A stretch of DNA of 64,000 nt from Sipunculus nudus (lineage: Eukaryota > Annelida > Sipuncula > Golfingiida > Sipunculidae), in contig CM049306.1 in assembly GCA_026874595.1 (NCBI GenBank), positions 4,478,019 through 4,542,018 on the forward strand. The letters run 5' to 3'. Below are positions 37,061 to 49,484 of this stretch, in pieces. Each line of letters starts with the position of its first letter. The stretch's first letter is position 1. Under the pieces are notes generated by a model. It did not search any database and was not told the origin of the DNA. It saw nothing but the letters and a program-made list of their open reading frames with translations. The translations under genes were made by a program, and so were the position numbers.

Positions 37061-38045
37061 AACTAGAATACGGGTAGTCGACAAGCGAGTACGTATATCC
37101 GCCGAAATCAGAGTAAGAAGGGTGAAGTGAGGCATGGACTGAGTGGCTCAGGGAACTAGATAGGATGTTTTGCATATAAGCATGGATGATGTGAAACCAG
37201 AGTGGGACAGGTTTAGTGAGGCATGGATTGAGTGGCGAAGGGAAACAGAGAGGTGTGTTGCATATAAGCATGAACGTCTGCAGCAGAAATGTGTATAAAG
37301 GTGGCACCATCTGTCACAAGATCCAGAAAAATATTTTCCAAGTTGTAAACAACTGCAAAATTTAGGGTAGATAAGTCAAACCTTGGCCGAGATACGAGTG
37401 ATCCCACGGCAGACAAACAGACGGACACTGTGCAAAAATGGTTGCAGGTGGAGCCACAAATTTTGCGTATGATAAAAAGCTATGGGAGATTTATACACAT
37501 GCAAAATTTTGGCCCAATCGGTCAGACGGCTCCCAAGAAATTAGCTTGGATGTCTGCAGTGTAAAAGTGAATGTAGCCACCTGTCATAAAATCCAGAAAG
37601 CTATCCAGGATGAATATACATGCAAATTTTCAGATGGATAAGTCCATTCACTTCAAAGATATGAGTGACTTTATCCCAAAGCAGATGAACAGATGGACAC
37701 TGTGCAGAAAATGGTTGCAGGTGACGCCACCATTTTTTATGTATGTTTTAAAGCTATCCAAGGGCTACATTTGTGCAACATTTTTTTCCTAATTGGTCAA
37801 ATGAGTCCGAAGTTATGTGGATTAATGTGTCAAAACACATACACAGATTGACGCACTGGACAGAGGGAAGGTCAGATGTCAACGCAAAATATTTTGGCAC
37901 CAGTTCACATGTGACCTGATAACCAAGTAAAGTTTCGGAAAAATCTGTCCAGTAGTCTCAGAGTTCTATTCCGGAAACAAACATGGTGGCGGCGGAACCA
38001 GGTCAAAAACACAGTATCCGCAAAACTTCATTTTTGCGGATACAA
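37061..38045 (+). mobile_element. C4: family-C element (0.98 kb)
   Basis: The 5' end AACTAGAATACGGGTAGTCG is followed by a partial internal duplication of the 5' block (GAGGCATGGACTGAGTGG and a second GAGGCATGGATTGAGTGG). There is a diverged core with worn palindromes, then GTTCACATGTGACC, a short GGCGGCGG and the 3' hairpin, whose stem GTATCCGCAAAA/TTTTGCGGATAC is longer than in C1. It is older than C1 and C2 by visible divergence. Confidence 0.85.
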
Positions 38046-40033
38046 ATATTGATATAAAATAATTGCTCATAAACAAAACTATCATAAACAGCTGAAACAC
38101 AAAGCTGTCATTATTCTTTGTCACAACATAAGCTTGTATAAATATAATTTTATAAACCAAAAATTCAGCCACAGATAACAAAAGAGCAGGAAGCAATAAT
38201 TCAGCAGCCAGCGTTGTTCTAAATCATCTTATTGTTCTCTCGAAAGGTTTTCATTACATCAGAAATATCACTTTTAAATGTCCCACCACATTCCTCAGAT
38301 ACACTGGTACCTGACTTGTCAGAATATTGGTTTATTTCCAGGATTTAATGAGACAATGAATATTTTCTGTCACATCACTACTGGATTAAAATGAATGGTT
38401 GTCACATGACCAGTACCATTAAGCTGCAAATATTCAAAATGTAATGAATGTTAAAGTCTTCCTCTTCAGCTGTTTTGACTATTAGAGACCATCAGTCTTT
38501 GTGTTTACAATTAAAAAAGAAATTTTAGCTGTTTTGATGAGGCTGGTCCAGCACGGTATGACCAGGACATAAAGTTTGATACTGCCTCACTCCCTTCAGG
38601 CAATCCTTACCACTTCACATTATGTACAAGGCACACACAAAACAGCCAAGCTAAAAACTGGATTAAAACTTGTTATAGAAACCATAAATAAATCTGTGTG
38701 AGCCCTAAATGAGCACTGTATTTGAGATTACATAATGAATCTGAAGGCATTAGCATTGGAATTCAAGTCCACATTTAACTTCAGGTATTACCAATTACAA
38801 AAACTAGGCATGTTCTCCGTTTAAAGCAAAATATTCAGGTAAAAATCAACCGTTGCAATGATTACTGTATCAATAATAAAGGCAGTTATTTGCCTTACAA
38901 ACATGTTGAAAGTCATCTTACTGATAAACTAAAAATCTGAATTCTTAGAAATGCAATGATCCATCATGCTGGGGGGGGGGGGGGGTGCTATTGTGGGATG
39001 CTCCCAAAACTGTGATTGCATTAACTTATTCAGCCATTATTTCCAGATTCATTTTTATATATGTAACTGTATATTTGTGAATATTCCTTGATGACATTCC
39101 TGAATCCCAATCATGTGCCAGATACACACCGAAATCTAACTGATATTCCACTGGTCCATTCCCGAAAGACCTTTTCTCCATTTCCCTAGCCTTGTCCTCT
39201 TGTTTTTTTTCCTGATATTTTTATGCAATGTACTAAACCATAAATTATTAAACTCAAGAGAAAAGTAAGACAAATGTAGCAAATATCTAACAGCAAAATA
39301 ATAGTCTCCCATGTATGGATTCCAAATAATTAATTCAGAAAAAAATATGACTGAACAAATATATGGTGTTATTGCATATCAGTGATAACCTTAGCTGACC
39401 ATCTTAAACTACAAACATTCCACAATTTGTAGTGATGACATCACAGTGGTATTTGTATGTCACACCTTTGTTATGTCACACATCTTCCAATATTATATGC
39501 ATAACCAGAACTGGCCACTTGAACCTACACCATCCTTTTTGCAGCTCTTTCTAGACAGTTCAACCATGTCCTTGCATCATGAAGTAATGATATTTAGTTG
39601 ATGTTTATTTAAATAATCATAAAATGCCACATTAACACATTGATAACAGTTAAATTGCAGTGAAAAAAAATATATATATATTTTTAAAAAATTTGTGAAT
39701 AATTAGGTGACAGGGGTGTTGGAACAGAGTAATAAAACAAACATTAAGGTGGACAGCAAATCCAGCTCATCACCCCTGGTAGTCGTACAATCACTGCTTC
39801 CCGACTTTGAACAATCTTTAAAAGTAGGGACTATATTTTAATTATATTTCAACTTTTTACAAAAGATTAAACAAAGCTGAGGACATCCATAGAGTATGTT
39901 AAGTTTCAGTAAAGATGACATCTCTCACATGAACACTTATTTTGCCTGTGACAGGATGACTACTGATTTAACTAGGGATGACCATTCACTGCAGCATAGC
40001 ACCAGCCTGAGCCACGTTCAACATGTTGGTATG
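38046..40033. other. unique sequence, no gene recognised
   Basis: Contains a 15-G homopolymer at 38971-38985. No convincing frame or element end. Confidence 0.4.
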
Positions 40034-40318
40034 TTAGTATATGACGTATGTATTCAGCCATGGATTAAGTCTGTCAGTAAACTGGTACAGTCTGTGATCC
40101 TGGCACCCTGAGCCCCTACAACCTAACTCTCTGACCTGACCTTTCTGTGTGATGCTGGGTAGTCTCAGGAACAGCCTGGTCCACTGCGATAACAGCCCCT
40201 TGTTGCTGTAGTAGCCATGGGTCCCCTTGGACCATGAGGACCAGGGGAACAGAGTCGCCAACTTGTACCAGGTATCCAGGACTCCTACTGTACATGACAG
40301 AGACCCCTCATGTGCCAA
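40034..40318 (-). CDS. candidate terminal exon with a thrombospondin type-1-like WSSWS motif
   Basis: A minus-strand frame open for 94 codons with strikingly GC-rich third positions compared with the flanks. A good acceptor (CTCTGTCATGTACAG) lies inside it at about 40294, so the real exon probably starts there, near VGVLDTWYK. It then reads FPWSSWSKGTHGYY, TRLFLRL and, near the end, GCRGSGCQDH, finishing in LNTYVIY and a stop. WSSWS followed by R-rich and C-x-G-x-x-C spacing recalls thrombospondin type-1 repeats, though the usual first cysteines are missing. The domain call is tentative. No partner exon was found. Confidence 0.35.
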   Translation of the reverse strand: MAHEGSLSCTVGVLDTWYKLATLFPWSSWSKGTHGYYSNKGLLSQWTRLFLRLPSITQKGQVRELGCRGSGCQDHRLYQFTDRLNPWLNTYVIY

Positions 40319-40824
40319 TTAAGAGCAGCGTGTGTATTTCTGTGATATCACTGTGGATATATTTACACAGGCCTGTATATAAACCCCTTCCTCTCTCTGG
40401 CTGGCTTCGCCCTGTACTCAGACACACCCTTACTCCGTGTTTTGTATACATACTTGGTTTTTAGGTCTGATTCACCCTGATTACATCATTACCTCTGCTC
40501 ACTGTTCTGTTAGTACTTGGTATTTATACCTGATGATCCTTGGATCTAAATAGTGAACAATAACAGCACCTCTGGCAACATTTATACACCTGACATTTTT
40601 GTCAGGTTAACCCCAGTAGAGGACAATCAATCAAACAATACTTCACACAACATATATTTAGGGACGCTTACAATTTTTGCTGCATTTTTTATCTCAATCA
40701 ACTTCAAAATTGGATGGAGATCATTTATCCCCTGTGTCTTTGTCTTGTCTGTTTTTTTTCTGTTAGACTGCCTGTGGTTAAGATATCCTAAATAGAGTTA
40801 AAAGTGGATTTATTTATAAATTTA
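40319..40824. other. no gene recognised
   Basis: Two overlapping small plus frames (40234-40464 and 40553-40795). The latter has a hydrophobic C-terminus but no recognisable domain. Confidence 0.4.
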
Positions 40825-41192
40825 GTTATATAAGGCTAATACCCCTGATCATGTGATCATGTTATATAAGGCTAATACCCCTGATCATGTGATCATGTTA
40901 TATAAGGCTAATACCCCTGATCATGTGATCATGTTATATAAGGCTAATACCCCTGATCATGTGATCTTGTTATTTAAGGCTAATATCCCTGATCATGTGA
41001 TCATGTTATATAAGGCTAATACCCCTGACCATGTGATCATGTTATTTAAGGCTAATATCTCTGATCATGTGATCTTGTATTTACACTGATCATGTGATAT
41101 CAAGGCAACACCTCTGATCATGTGATATGTGCCAAAATCCCTGGTCATGTGATACAAGGTCAATGTCTGTGACCATGTGATATCAAGCCAAT
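40825..41192. repeat. 36-bp minisatellite containing TGATCATGTGATCA
   Basis: Seven regular 36-bp units (40825-41076), each with GTTATATAAGGCTAATACCC and then CTGATCATGTGATCAT. Shorter decaying units keep only the GATCATGTGAT part to about 41192. Because 36 is divisible by three, it gives a false 78-codon frame with a 12-residue period. Confidence 0.95.
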
Positions 41193-43576
41193 ACCATTCC
41201 TCTTTTTTTCAATAGTGATCTTGTGTTAAGGGAAGTAAAGCTAAGACGGGGAAGATGACATAATAATTATCACTGAATTATTTCACTGCACATAAATTAC
41301 TTCATCTTTGTGCATGTGATGATACAAATCACCTGACAAAGAGTTATTTAGAAAATGAAGCCAAAATATCAGTGTCACATGAACTAACAGACTTCTACAG
41401 GTCACTGGGGGATTTTTGTGTGTTCATGAAGCTGATAAAGCAGAAATTTCAGCCCCATTCCAGTCTGTCTGTGGGCTGGACCAGTATTGACATTACAATC
41501 AATCACAGGGCACATCTCCAGTCACCCAGCCACAACATGTGACATTGTGATTACTGCTCCATACATAACAGGTGTCCAGCAATGAATTTCCCTGCGACTG
41601 TCTATCATCATATATCTAACAATAAAGCAAGCAGACAGAAACAAAGATGACTAATCATCACAAACACACAGGAATGTTCCTGGCTTCCTTAGATGTGTCC
41701 ATGTACGGTAATTCAGTCTTTGTTGTGCTGATATCTCTGACACTCTGACAAGATGAATGAACTTGTCACCTGCAACAGGACGCCAAAAAGGACTGCTGTG
41801 TTATGTATTAATTATTTATTTAAAATGATTTAAACTATCAGAAGATGATTTCACATAATTTATCCAGGTATTATCCTGGCCTTCTTGAGGGCCTGCTTTC
41901 TAGCCCTTTTCCTCCCTATTTGTCCAACTCACTAGTCCCCCCCCCCCCCCATATAAAAATCAGTACAAAAATACCCCCTTCACAAAAAAAGATCTCAAGT
42001 CTTAAAAGACATAATAATCCCTGCTGTCACCTAAGCCATTAAATATTGAATACAAGCACACCTGCCATTGTCAAGTTAGGTCAATACAGAGCAATCAAGC
42101 CATACCACTTGAAAAGCATGCCCTACTGGTTTGAACAATGCCCCAGCCTCTACAAGAGATCCATAGGCACCTATAGATGTGAGAGATTCACAGATTCGCC
42201 TGAATTAATTTTGAAATTCAAATAGCACTGCTGTTTTCAAGCTAATTCTAAAACAACTGGCAGAGATATTCTGAGTAAGTTTTGATACCAATGCAGTTTT
42301 GCATTCTGAAATTATTACAATCACCAGTCTATTTATCTACCCACATATATTAAAACCAGTTAAATTAGTTTTAATTATAAAGTCACAATATAGTACATTT
42401 TAATTTATCAATTTTGCAAGTTTTTCGCAGTTTTAACTTGTTTCTCTTCAAAACAAACTTGTTCCATTACATATGGGTACAGTATAGTACTGGGTGACAC
42501 CCAATATAATGAACACTAAAACATCTTCGCAGAACTGTGCAAGGCCTCATACCTAGTCTCAAAACAATAAGAGACCCTCAGAAATAAAGCCACCTGACAT
42601 TGGTTTCACCCTGAACATTTGAAGCCTTGGGTGGTTTTATCACTGTGAGACTGAAGATGGCAGACAGTGATAAACATGGCTGGTCTTTCACGGAGGAACC
42701 AGTGACATTCCTGTGTATTTAAACCAGGGCTGACTGACAGTGGGAGACTCCTAGGGTACTGTAATAAGGTGCCACACTTCCTAATTATTATTAAGCATAT
42801 AAAATAAAGAACAAATAAAACCTCAACTGAAAAAGCTGCACATATACTTAAAACAAATTATCCTAGGGCATCTCTCCCCCTTGACCATTGCATATTATCA
42901 CCATCCAGCTTATCACTATATCAACTTTTTTTTTAAATATGACCATACAGACACCCCTGATGAAATGTACTTGCGTGATATGCAGCTGTTTCTTGTTGCC
43001 CATCTTCCTTGATATAACAAACGAATGGCTTAACTTCCTTGTGTTACATTGACAATGGCATCTGCCTCTCATTTCATTGTCAATGTGCAAATCATTTTTC
43101 CTGGAGTTGCTTTTCTTACTTTTGAATAATTTGGAGTTTGCAGCCCAAAACTGTGGAAACATATTCTAGGATACAGAACCAACCCAGGTCCTGGTAATCA
43201 CATCTACAGTAAAGAATAAACCAAGATGTTCCTAATTACACCTGTAAAATGTAAGTTTCCAGGTAAACACTTCCAAGTTGAAGTGGGTATAAAGATGCCC
43301 TGTAATCTCAGAATAACAATTAGTTGCAAATCCTTCCCATCAAAGGGCTCTTGACAAGTGCTCTCTGAATTATAAGGTAACACATATGCTCATTTTTTTA
43401 CTCCAGAGTCACAAGCTGAATATATGTGAACATCACAACCAGATTACATTATAAAACTTTTCAGGCTGCATTTTGTAGGTCAGGTGCTCAAAAGTAGATC
43501 AACTGATGATATATGGTGAAAGTTAAAATTCTACAAGTGGCCATCAACAACAGTTTTCAAGGATTGTAAATCACTG
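41193..43576. other. unique sequence, no gene recognised
   Basis: Includes a 14-C homopolymer at 41937-41950. Frames at 41845-42042 (plus) and 42863-43162 (minus, 99 codons, Lys-rich start) show no domain. Confidence 0.4.
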
Positions 43577-43768
43577 GTAACACCAATAAACAGACTATAG
43601 TCATACCTGCTGTGTGATAACACCAATAAACAGACTATAGTCATACCTGCTGTGTGATAACACCAATAAACAGACTATAGTCATACCTGCTGTGTGATAA
43701 CACCAATAAACACACTATAGTCATACCTGCTGTGTGATAACACCAATAAACAGACTATATATAGTCTA
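43577..43768. repeat. 40-bp minisatellite, four full copies plus a partial
   Basis: The unit CACCAATAAACAGACTATAG then TCATACCTGCTGTGTGATAA starts at 43581, 43621, 43661, 43701 and 43741. The copies differ at one base (CACACT for CAGACT in the fourth). The last copy runs into a small palindrome, GACTATATATAGTC. Confidence 0.97.
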
Positions 43769-44212
43769 TAGACTATATATGGAGTTCCTAGCTGTAGTAC
43801 AGGTATGGAAAGGGCTGCCCTTTAAGGGCATATTTTTATACCTGTATGATTATGTGAAATACCTACCTGCTGATAATTGTCAAACTTGAGTAGCAGGACA
43901 TCATATATTACCTACTCTGGTGTTATGACATGGGAATATAAAGCAGAAAACAGAGACAGTAAACAGAGAAAAGGCTGCCATGTGATTGGCTGGTACAAGT
44001 AGGAAGTTGTGTACTACATTTGAAAATCACTAAACCTTAAAAATACATGCTATTTCAATTCTTCCCTGAGCTGACAGCATCAGAAACACTTAGTTTAACT
44101 AAGACCTAGGATTGTTTGTCACATAGTTTTCCTGTGTCCGACATCACTGAAGTGTTCAGTGAACACACAAGCCCTGATTGCTCCTTAACATACTATCATT
44201 TCTTTCTGCTAG
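43769..44212. other. intron-like sequence before the 44213 exon
   Basis: No element or gene seen. The final 20 bases form a pyrimidine-rich acceptor. Confidence 0.4.
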
Positions 44213-44320
44213 GAACCTTTGGTAATATATATCTAAAGGCAGATGAGTTATATGGCACAGTCATGGAGGTGTTTGCTGAACCTGCATGTGCTCCACCAGG
44301 AATGCCCTTGCTGCCATCTG
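44213..44320 (+). CDS. probable 108-bp internal exon of an unidentified plus-strand gene
   Basis: The block is preceded by a textbook acceptor (ATTTCTTTCTGCTAG) and followed by a consensus donor (GTGAGTGAC). Only one of the three frames is open: two bases, 35 codons, then one base. It encodes TFGNIYLKADELYGTVMEV, then FAEPACAPPGMPLLPS. The entry and exit phases are consistent with a real internal exon. I do not recognise the protein. The candidate exon at 53018 has a compatible entry phase. Splice-site quality on both sides makes this the best plus-strand exon in the window. Confidence 0.5.
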
Positions 44321-44782
44321 GTGAGTGACAAGTTAACTAAACTCACAATCATCTCTGAAATACTGTCCATAATCAGAAAATAATCACCTCTAATGCTTGC
44401 TAATATAAAAATGATTATCTTGATCACTAAAAAACAATAAAGTGTATCATTTATCAACCATGTATATATTTTCTTTTTCATATTTTTATTTATATCATTA
44501 AATCTGCAAAGCAGCACTTTATATAATCACCACAGGATGTAGGGGGAGAATCTGCCTTTACCTATATACAAGTAGAGTTAATTGCAAAATACAGGAGTCA
44601 GGCATGTGTTCTAAGTGATGTGGATCTTACCTGAAACCTTCAGTTCCATCCAAAGCTTTAACCAGGAAACACAGGGCTACGTCTTAATCATAGCAAATCA
44701 ACAGTATCATTAGATTATAAACAATAAATTACAGATTACACATGAAAAGCTGAATGTTGTTTACACTGCTTGCTCTTGAAGC

Positions 44783-44879
44783 CAACTGACACAGCACTTG
44801 GACAAGAGTCACCGTCACATACGGGGACGGATGATGATGCACCCGAAGAGTATGATTCTCGTCACATTCAGGATACTGA
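44783..44879 (+). CDS. candidate acidic exon, unidentified
   Basis: A CpG-rich block after TGCTTGCTCTTGAAG, with a donor-like GTAAAT at 44880. One frame reads TALGQESPSHTGTDDDAPEE and continues YDSRHIQDTE, open through the block. A second frame is also open, and an alternative acceptor (GACACAG) lies inside. Its phase would fit the exit of 44213-44320 if that inner acceptor is used. No homology is claimed. Confidence 0.25.
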
Positions 44880-44880
44880 A

Positions 44881-47051
44881 GTAAATTGGCAGCTTGTGTT
44901 GTCCACAAGAAAGACAGATTAGTTCACCTGTCATTATTCACCATCAATATACTGAATGAAAAACGCGTCTGATACGGGGAGGCAAACCCTGCACCAAAGA
45001 TCGTGATATGGAATTTTAATTAACACTTAGTTATTCCTTGGAACTTTTTAACTGAATATTTAAAAAATGCCCTGGTAATTGCGGTATTGCTGTTCTTGAC
45101 AATAAACATAATGAACAACAACCATACCCTGGAACTGCAGGATGAATTTTTTCATATTTATAATATGACTTTTTACTGCCACACTGATGATTCAAGAGAA
45201 TTTCTTTCTTTAATAAAACAAAGCAAGGTTCTTATAAAGCGAGCTATTCACATGCCTTAATTGTACAATTTATGAGATTTCTGCCTTACACTGTGTACAT
45301 ATTAATTAATGAATGGCAGATAATTACTACAAATAAAAGATCTCATAACACCCCTGTGAAGGATGAATAAACTTATTTATCTACAAGTGTTAAGTTAACC
45401 AAGAACACATCCCCATGTTGACGAACAGAAAAATAGTATGAGCAGAGATAGTCAACTGCACCTGTGTGGAACATGAATAGTGTTGGTGAGAAAATGTGGT
45501 GCAATGCCATCATTTTCTCATAAAACTGCAAAATTCTACTTTGTCAGATTTGCAGTCAGATTTCATTGTTGGACATGTTTGGTTTATGATTGTCTGCTGT
45601 TTTAGCAGGCTTCCCACATTGTAAACAACAACTGACAACCTGTACATCATGCAACTGGCAATTTTGGCGTATTTTGTAAAATTTTATAGAGATTTTTCTT
45701 TAAATTGAAGGATTTATTCAGTGATTCAGGATCTATTTAAGGTAACTTTTTAATTCTGCATATATATCATTCAGTGGTTCAATATGTAATTAACATAGCA
45801 GAAATCTGTATCAAATGATTCATTACTGTGTCCTAGGACACACTTTGACTGGACATGTTAGCATAAACCTGGACCTGATTTCTCCTAGGACAAAACTCCA
45901 ATCAGACACTGTCCTGGTAGGACCTTTAATCCCGCTGGACAGGTGTTTGTCCGGGACATATCCATGAACCAATTATGTCATATGTTGTTTTCTAGATCCT
46001 GAATTGTGCTGAACAGTCTTTCAAGTAATATTATGAGGGAATTTTGAAAATACATTCCTCTCTGTATAGATTGTTACAGAAATATTTGGCCAAATATTTT
46101 CATTAAATATATATTTATTATGAAATATTCATGAAATTCTGAGGTTCTGTGTGAACTGATTGGTAGAATTTGCTATAAACCTTGTTCTAGAGCCCAACTA
46201 ATTGTCTATGGGGCCCTTGAACCAGGATTACATAATTACATGAATATGTATTCACAACAGCCACCAGTCAACATGTTGATCCTTGTTTCACATGGCCTCA
46301 CAGCATTCAACTGGCAGTTATTTGAGTCCCCAGTAACAGGCATGCTAATTTCTATGTCAAGTCAAAAACACTTTTTGCTAAGATTTAACTAATAAATGGC
46401 AGCAGGCTTTTAATTAATTTTTTTGCGAGAAGCTTCACCTGGTGTCTGAATGACAAACTATACAACTATGGTGCTTTCCTGCTTTAAAAGCCTTATACTC
46501 AGTTGCTTTATGGACAATTGGCACATAATATTTTGTCAAAGTAAAAGACATAAGTGTTTGGTAGCCATTTATTTGGTGTTTATATTCATTAAATAACCAA
46601 GGTTATCATTTGAAATTTGAATGTGCTTTTAGATATCAGCAAATGTCTAATATTCCACCTGAGAAATTCTGTGTAGCATTTCCAATTTTGTGATTTTCTT
46701 CCATTTTTCTGCCATCTCTGAAAAACAGGATTCCTACTGGTAATATTCTTATTAATCAGAAAAGAAAATATACCCCTATATGTCTGCCTCAGTGCCCAAG
46801 GCATTAATGTTTATCTGATCTGATATCAAAGTCAGAAGAGATGAGAGTGATTTCTGAATAACGGCCTATATGTTATTAATCTTTCACATGAATTTGAAAT
46901 ATGAATTTAATTCAATGATGAGCATAATCCTTGATCATATGAATGGCCAAATACAGATGCTGTCAGATCTCTATTTGTTTCACTGAATCACTGCTACACT
47001 GTACTCAATGTTAATTTCCAGTAAACTTTAACAGTAGGTATCATCGCTCTA
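44881..47051. other. unique sequence, no gene recognised
   Basis: AT-rich. The only ATG frame above 60 codons, at 46589-46804 (minus), has no domain. Confidence 0.4.
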
Positions 47052-47156
47052 CCCTGTGTTTATGTATACTGGAGGTGGTAGGTGTTCCCTGTGTATGTGT
47101 ATACTGGAGGTGGTAGGTGTTCCCTGTGTATGTGTATACTGGAGGTGGTAGGTGTA
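47052..47156. repeat. 35-bp minisatellite, three copies
   Basis: The unit CCCTGTGTATGTGTATACTG then GAGGTGGTAGGTGTT starts at 47052, 47087 and 47122. The first copy has minor differences. Confidence 0.95.
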
Positions 47157-48398
47157 CTAACACCTGGCTCACAGTTCAGGTCATGATAAAAGAGAACCAA
47201 TACCTGATTGTGCAACATGCTGACCTGGTCAGACCTACATATCAGCATACAGCCTGCCAGCCTAGCACTAGTTACACCTGGCCAGCCCTACATTCAGATC
47301 AACACAGCCTGCCAGCCAAGCACTGGTTACACTTCATGCAGCACACCTGAGCCCCAGCTGGTGCTAACACAGTTGACCCCACACTGCAGGTCACCAGCTG
47401 GTTAGTTAACTATATCCCCTCCAGGTGGCACTGCCTGGGGCTGCCTGTTATCTGTGTGGGATCAACCTGTGGGCTATCTGATTAATTACTATATAAACCC
47501 CATATAAACAATGATAATGAATATCCATGCTTTTCACAAATAACAACACTTTTAACAAGCTGACACAGTCACAGGGTACTTGTAAGGTTTCAAACACGGA
47601 TGATGAAACCCAGGTCAGCCTAATTCCAAATATGATACAAGGTGCAGCAAGTCTGATACACTGACACTGATTCTGAAAGTTAGTGCTGCAACAGACTCTC
47701 TATAAAAAGTTCAATTTTAAAGGATTAATGGGAAAATATGGACAATCATCCCAGACAGAACACATTTTACATCATTCCTAACAGTTCTAGACTAAAAGTA
47801 GGTATTCTGACAGGCGGCCCTTGAGGGGCCTTGTGACTACTGCTGAATGCCACCACCGTAAATGTTAATTTAGATCTAAGTACATATATTTGGAGTGATT
47901 CCAGCTCATCTTCAGCACTGAAGCTTTTTCTCTGTCATGAAGACTACCGTTTAAGGACAGAGCCAGGAAACTAAAACCAGGCCTGGACAATTAACTGACA
48001 TTCCTGTACACCTAATGCAAATGAGTTGAAACATTAATAACATAAAAGAGAGCTAAAGGCTAGGGAAATATTCAATGTTAGCTCACACCTTAAAGTTAAT
48101 CCAAAATGATGTATTCAGGATATGAATAAATATGAATGTAAATATAACTAAGTTTATAAATGATAAAAAATAAGATATCATGAATTAAATGTAACCTTCC
48201 CTGGAATGAACAGCACCAGTGCTGCCTGAAGACACCTGGTGTCCCAGTTCAAACTGTGTAAAACTTATCACCAAGCCTAATTAGGTAAAGGAATGTACTG
48301 AAAAGATTTGGGGGCGTCTTTAGCAAGCAGGAGAAGGAGGGGGAGACCCAATGCACATTCAAAATTGCTGCATCACAAGAGATATCCTGTTTCATAAT
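47157..48398. other. no gene recognised
   Basis: There is a short direct duplication around GCCTGCCAGCC(T/A)AGCACT near 47251 and 47308. Open frames at 47117-47405 arise partly from the minisatellite. Confidence 0.4.
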
Positions 48399-48596
48399 AA
48401 ATAACCTCAGTGAATGATTACCTTTTACTCCAAAACAAAGTTACCATAAATAACCTCATTGAATGATTACATTTTACTCAAAAACAAAGTTACCATAAAT
48501 AACCTCAGTGAATGATTACATTTTAACCAAAAACAAAGTTACCATAAATAACCTCAGTGAATGGTCACCATTTACTCCAAAACAAAAGTTACCATA
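48399..48596. repeat. 49-bp minisatellite, four copies
   Basis: The unit AAATAACCTCAGTGAATGAT then TACATTTTACTCAAAAACAA and AGTTACCAT starts at 48399, 48448, 48497 and 48546. The fourth copy is the most diverged. Confidence 0.95.
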
Positions 48597-49484
48597 CGGT
48601 CAAGAAAAAGACCTGTGGACCTTCATACTGGCATGACAGATGAGGTCAGGTTGCAAGGACCTGGTTATATAAAGGGAAGGCAGGTTCTCATCAGCAAGAG
48701 AGGTTACTAATTAATTAAATACCCACATTTAAGATGAAGGAAAGCAAAAACACAAAAGGAATAAACCAGGATGACCCACATATGGTTGTTCAACAACAAG
48801 AAAGGTTTTGACAAACCGCCAGGGATGACATGATGAACAATATTATCAGACTTCAACAAAACAGCACGTAAAAAACATGCAAACTTGCAAAGCACACTTG
48901 GAAAATGATCATACATAATGTGTTGCTCCTGGTTTTATGTTAACAATGTAGGTTTTGACAAGATACTTGGTGTAACTGTGACATTATAAACAATGTTATC
49001 AATCAGAGCAAAAAAAAGTAAAACTGATGTAAAATTAAATACAAAGTACAATAAAACACACCCTCAGACAAAGAATGTGTGAACATGACAAACCCTGGTT
49101 GGATTAAACGCAGGTTTTGATAAGCTGCCAGGAGAGTACAATATTTAATACAAACCAAAACCTGACAAGTTATGACCTGACAGGCTGTAGTTTACCAATA
49201 ACTGCTGTCTGAATTTCCCTGGGGACCAATTTATACATAAACCCTTAAACAGGTAACAAACAAAAAACTCCAGGGGCAGGGACCAGTCTACTGTCTACTA
49301 AGAGCACTACTTAACACACCTAATTTGCGGGGACATCTCAGTCATGAACAGACACTTATGCATGAAAATATTTGGTTTGCATTCACCCTGTTAAGTAAAG
49401 GAAACGGGTTTCTGGACTACATAAGATTTTTAATATTAGTTAACTCACTCCTTTAGTTTTAACTTTGGCACATCATGTGTTCAT
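48597..49484. other. no gene recognised
   Basis: Unique AT-rich sequence. The 69-codon minus frame at 48707-48916 has no domain. Confidence 0.4.

Noticed and set aside
40853-41089. 78-codon ORF with a 12-residue repeat
   Set aside because: A 36-bp minisatellite automatically gives a periodic frame; there is no start context or flanking exon.
43577-43768. Regular repeats that could be taken for a CRISPR array
   Set aside because: Units are directly adjacent with no unique spacers, and the DNA is eukaryotic.
44783-44879. Second open frame (HLDKSHRHIRGR) in the same block
   Set aside because: Two frames are open in this short CpG-rich block; the acidic reading is marginally better, but neither is firm, so only one low-confidence entry is given.
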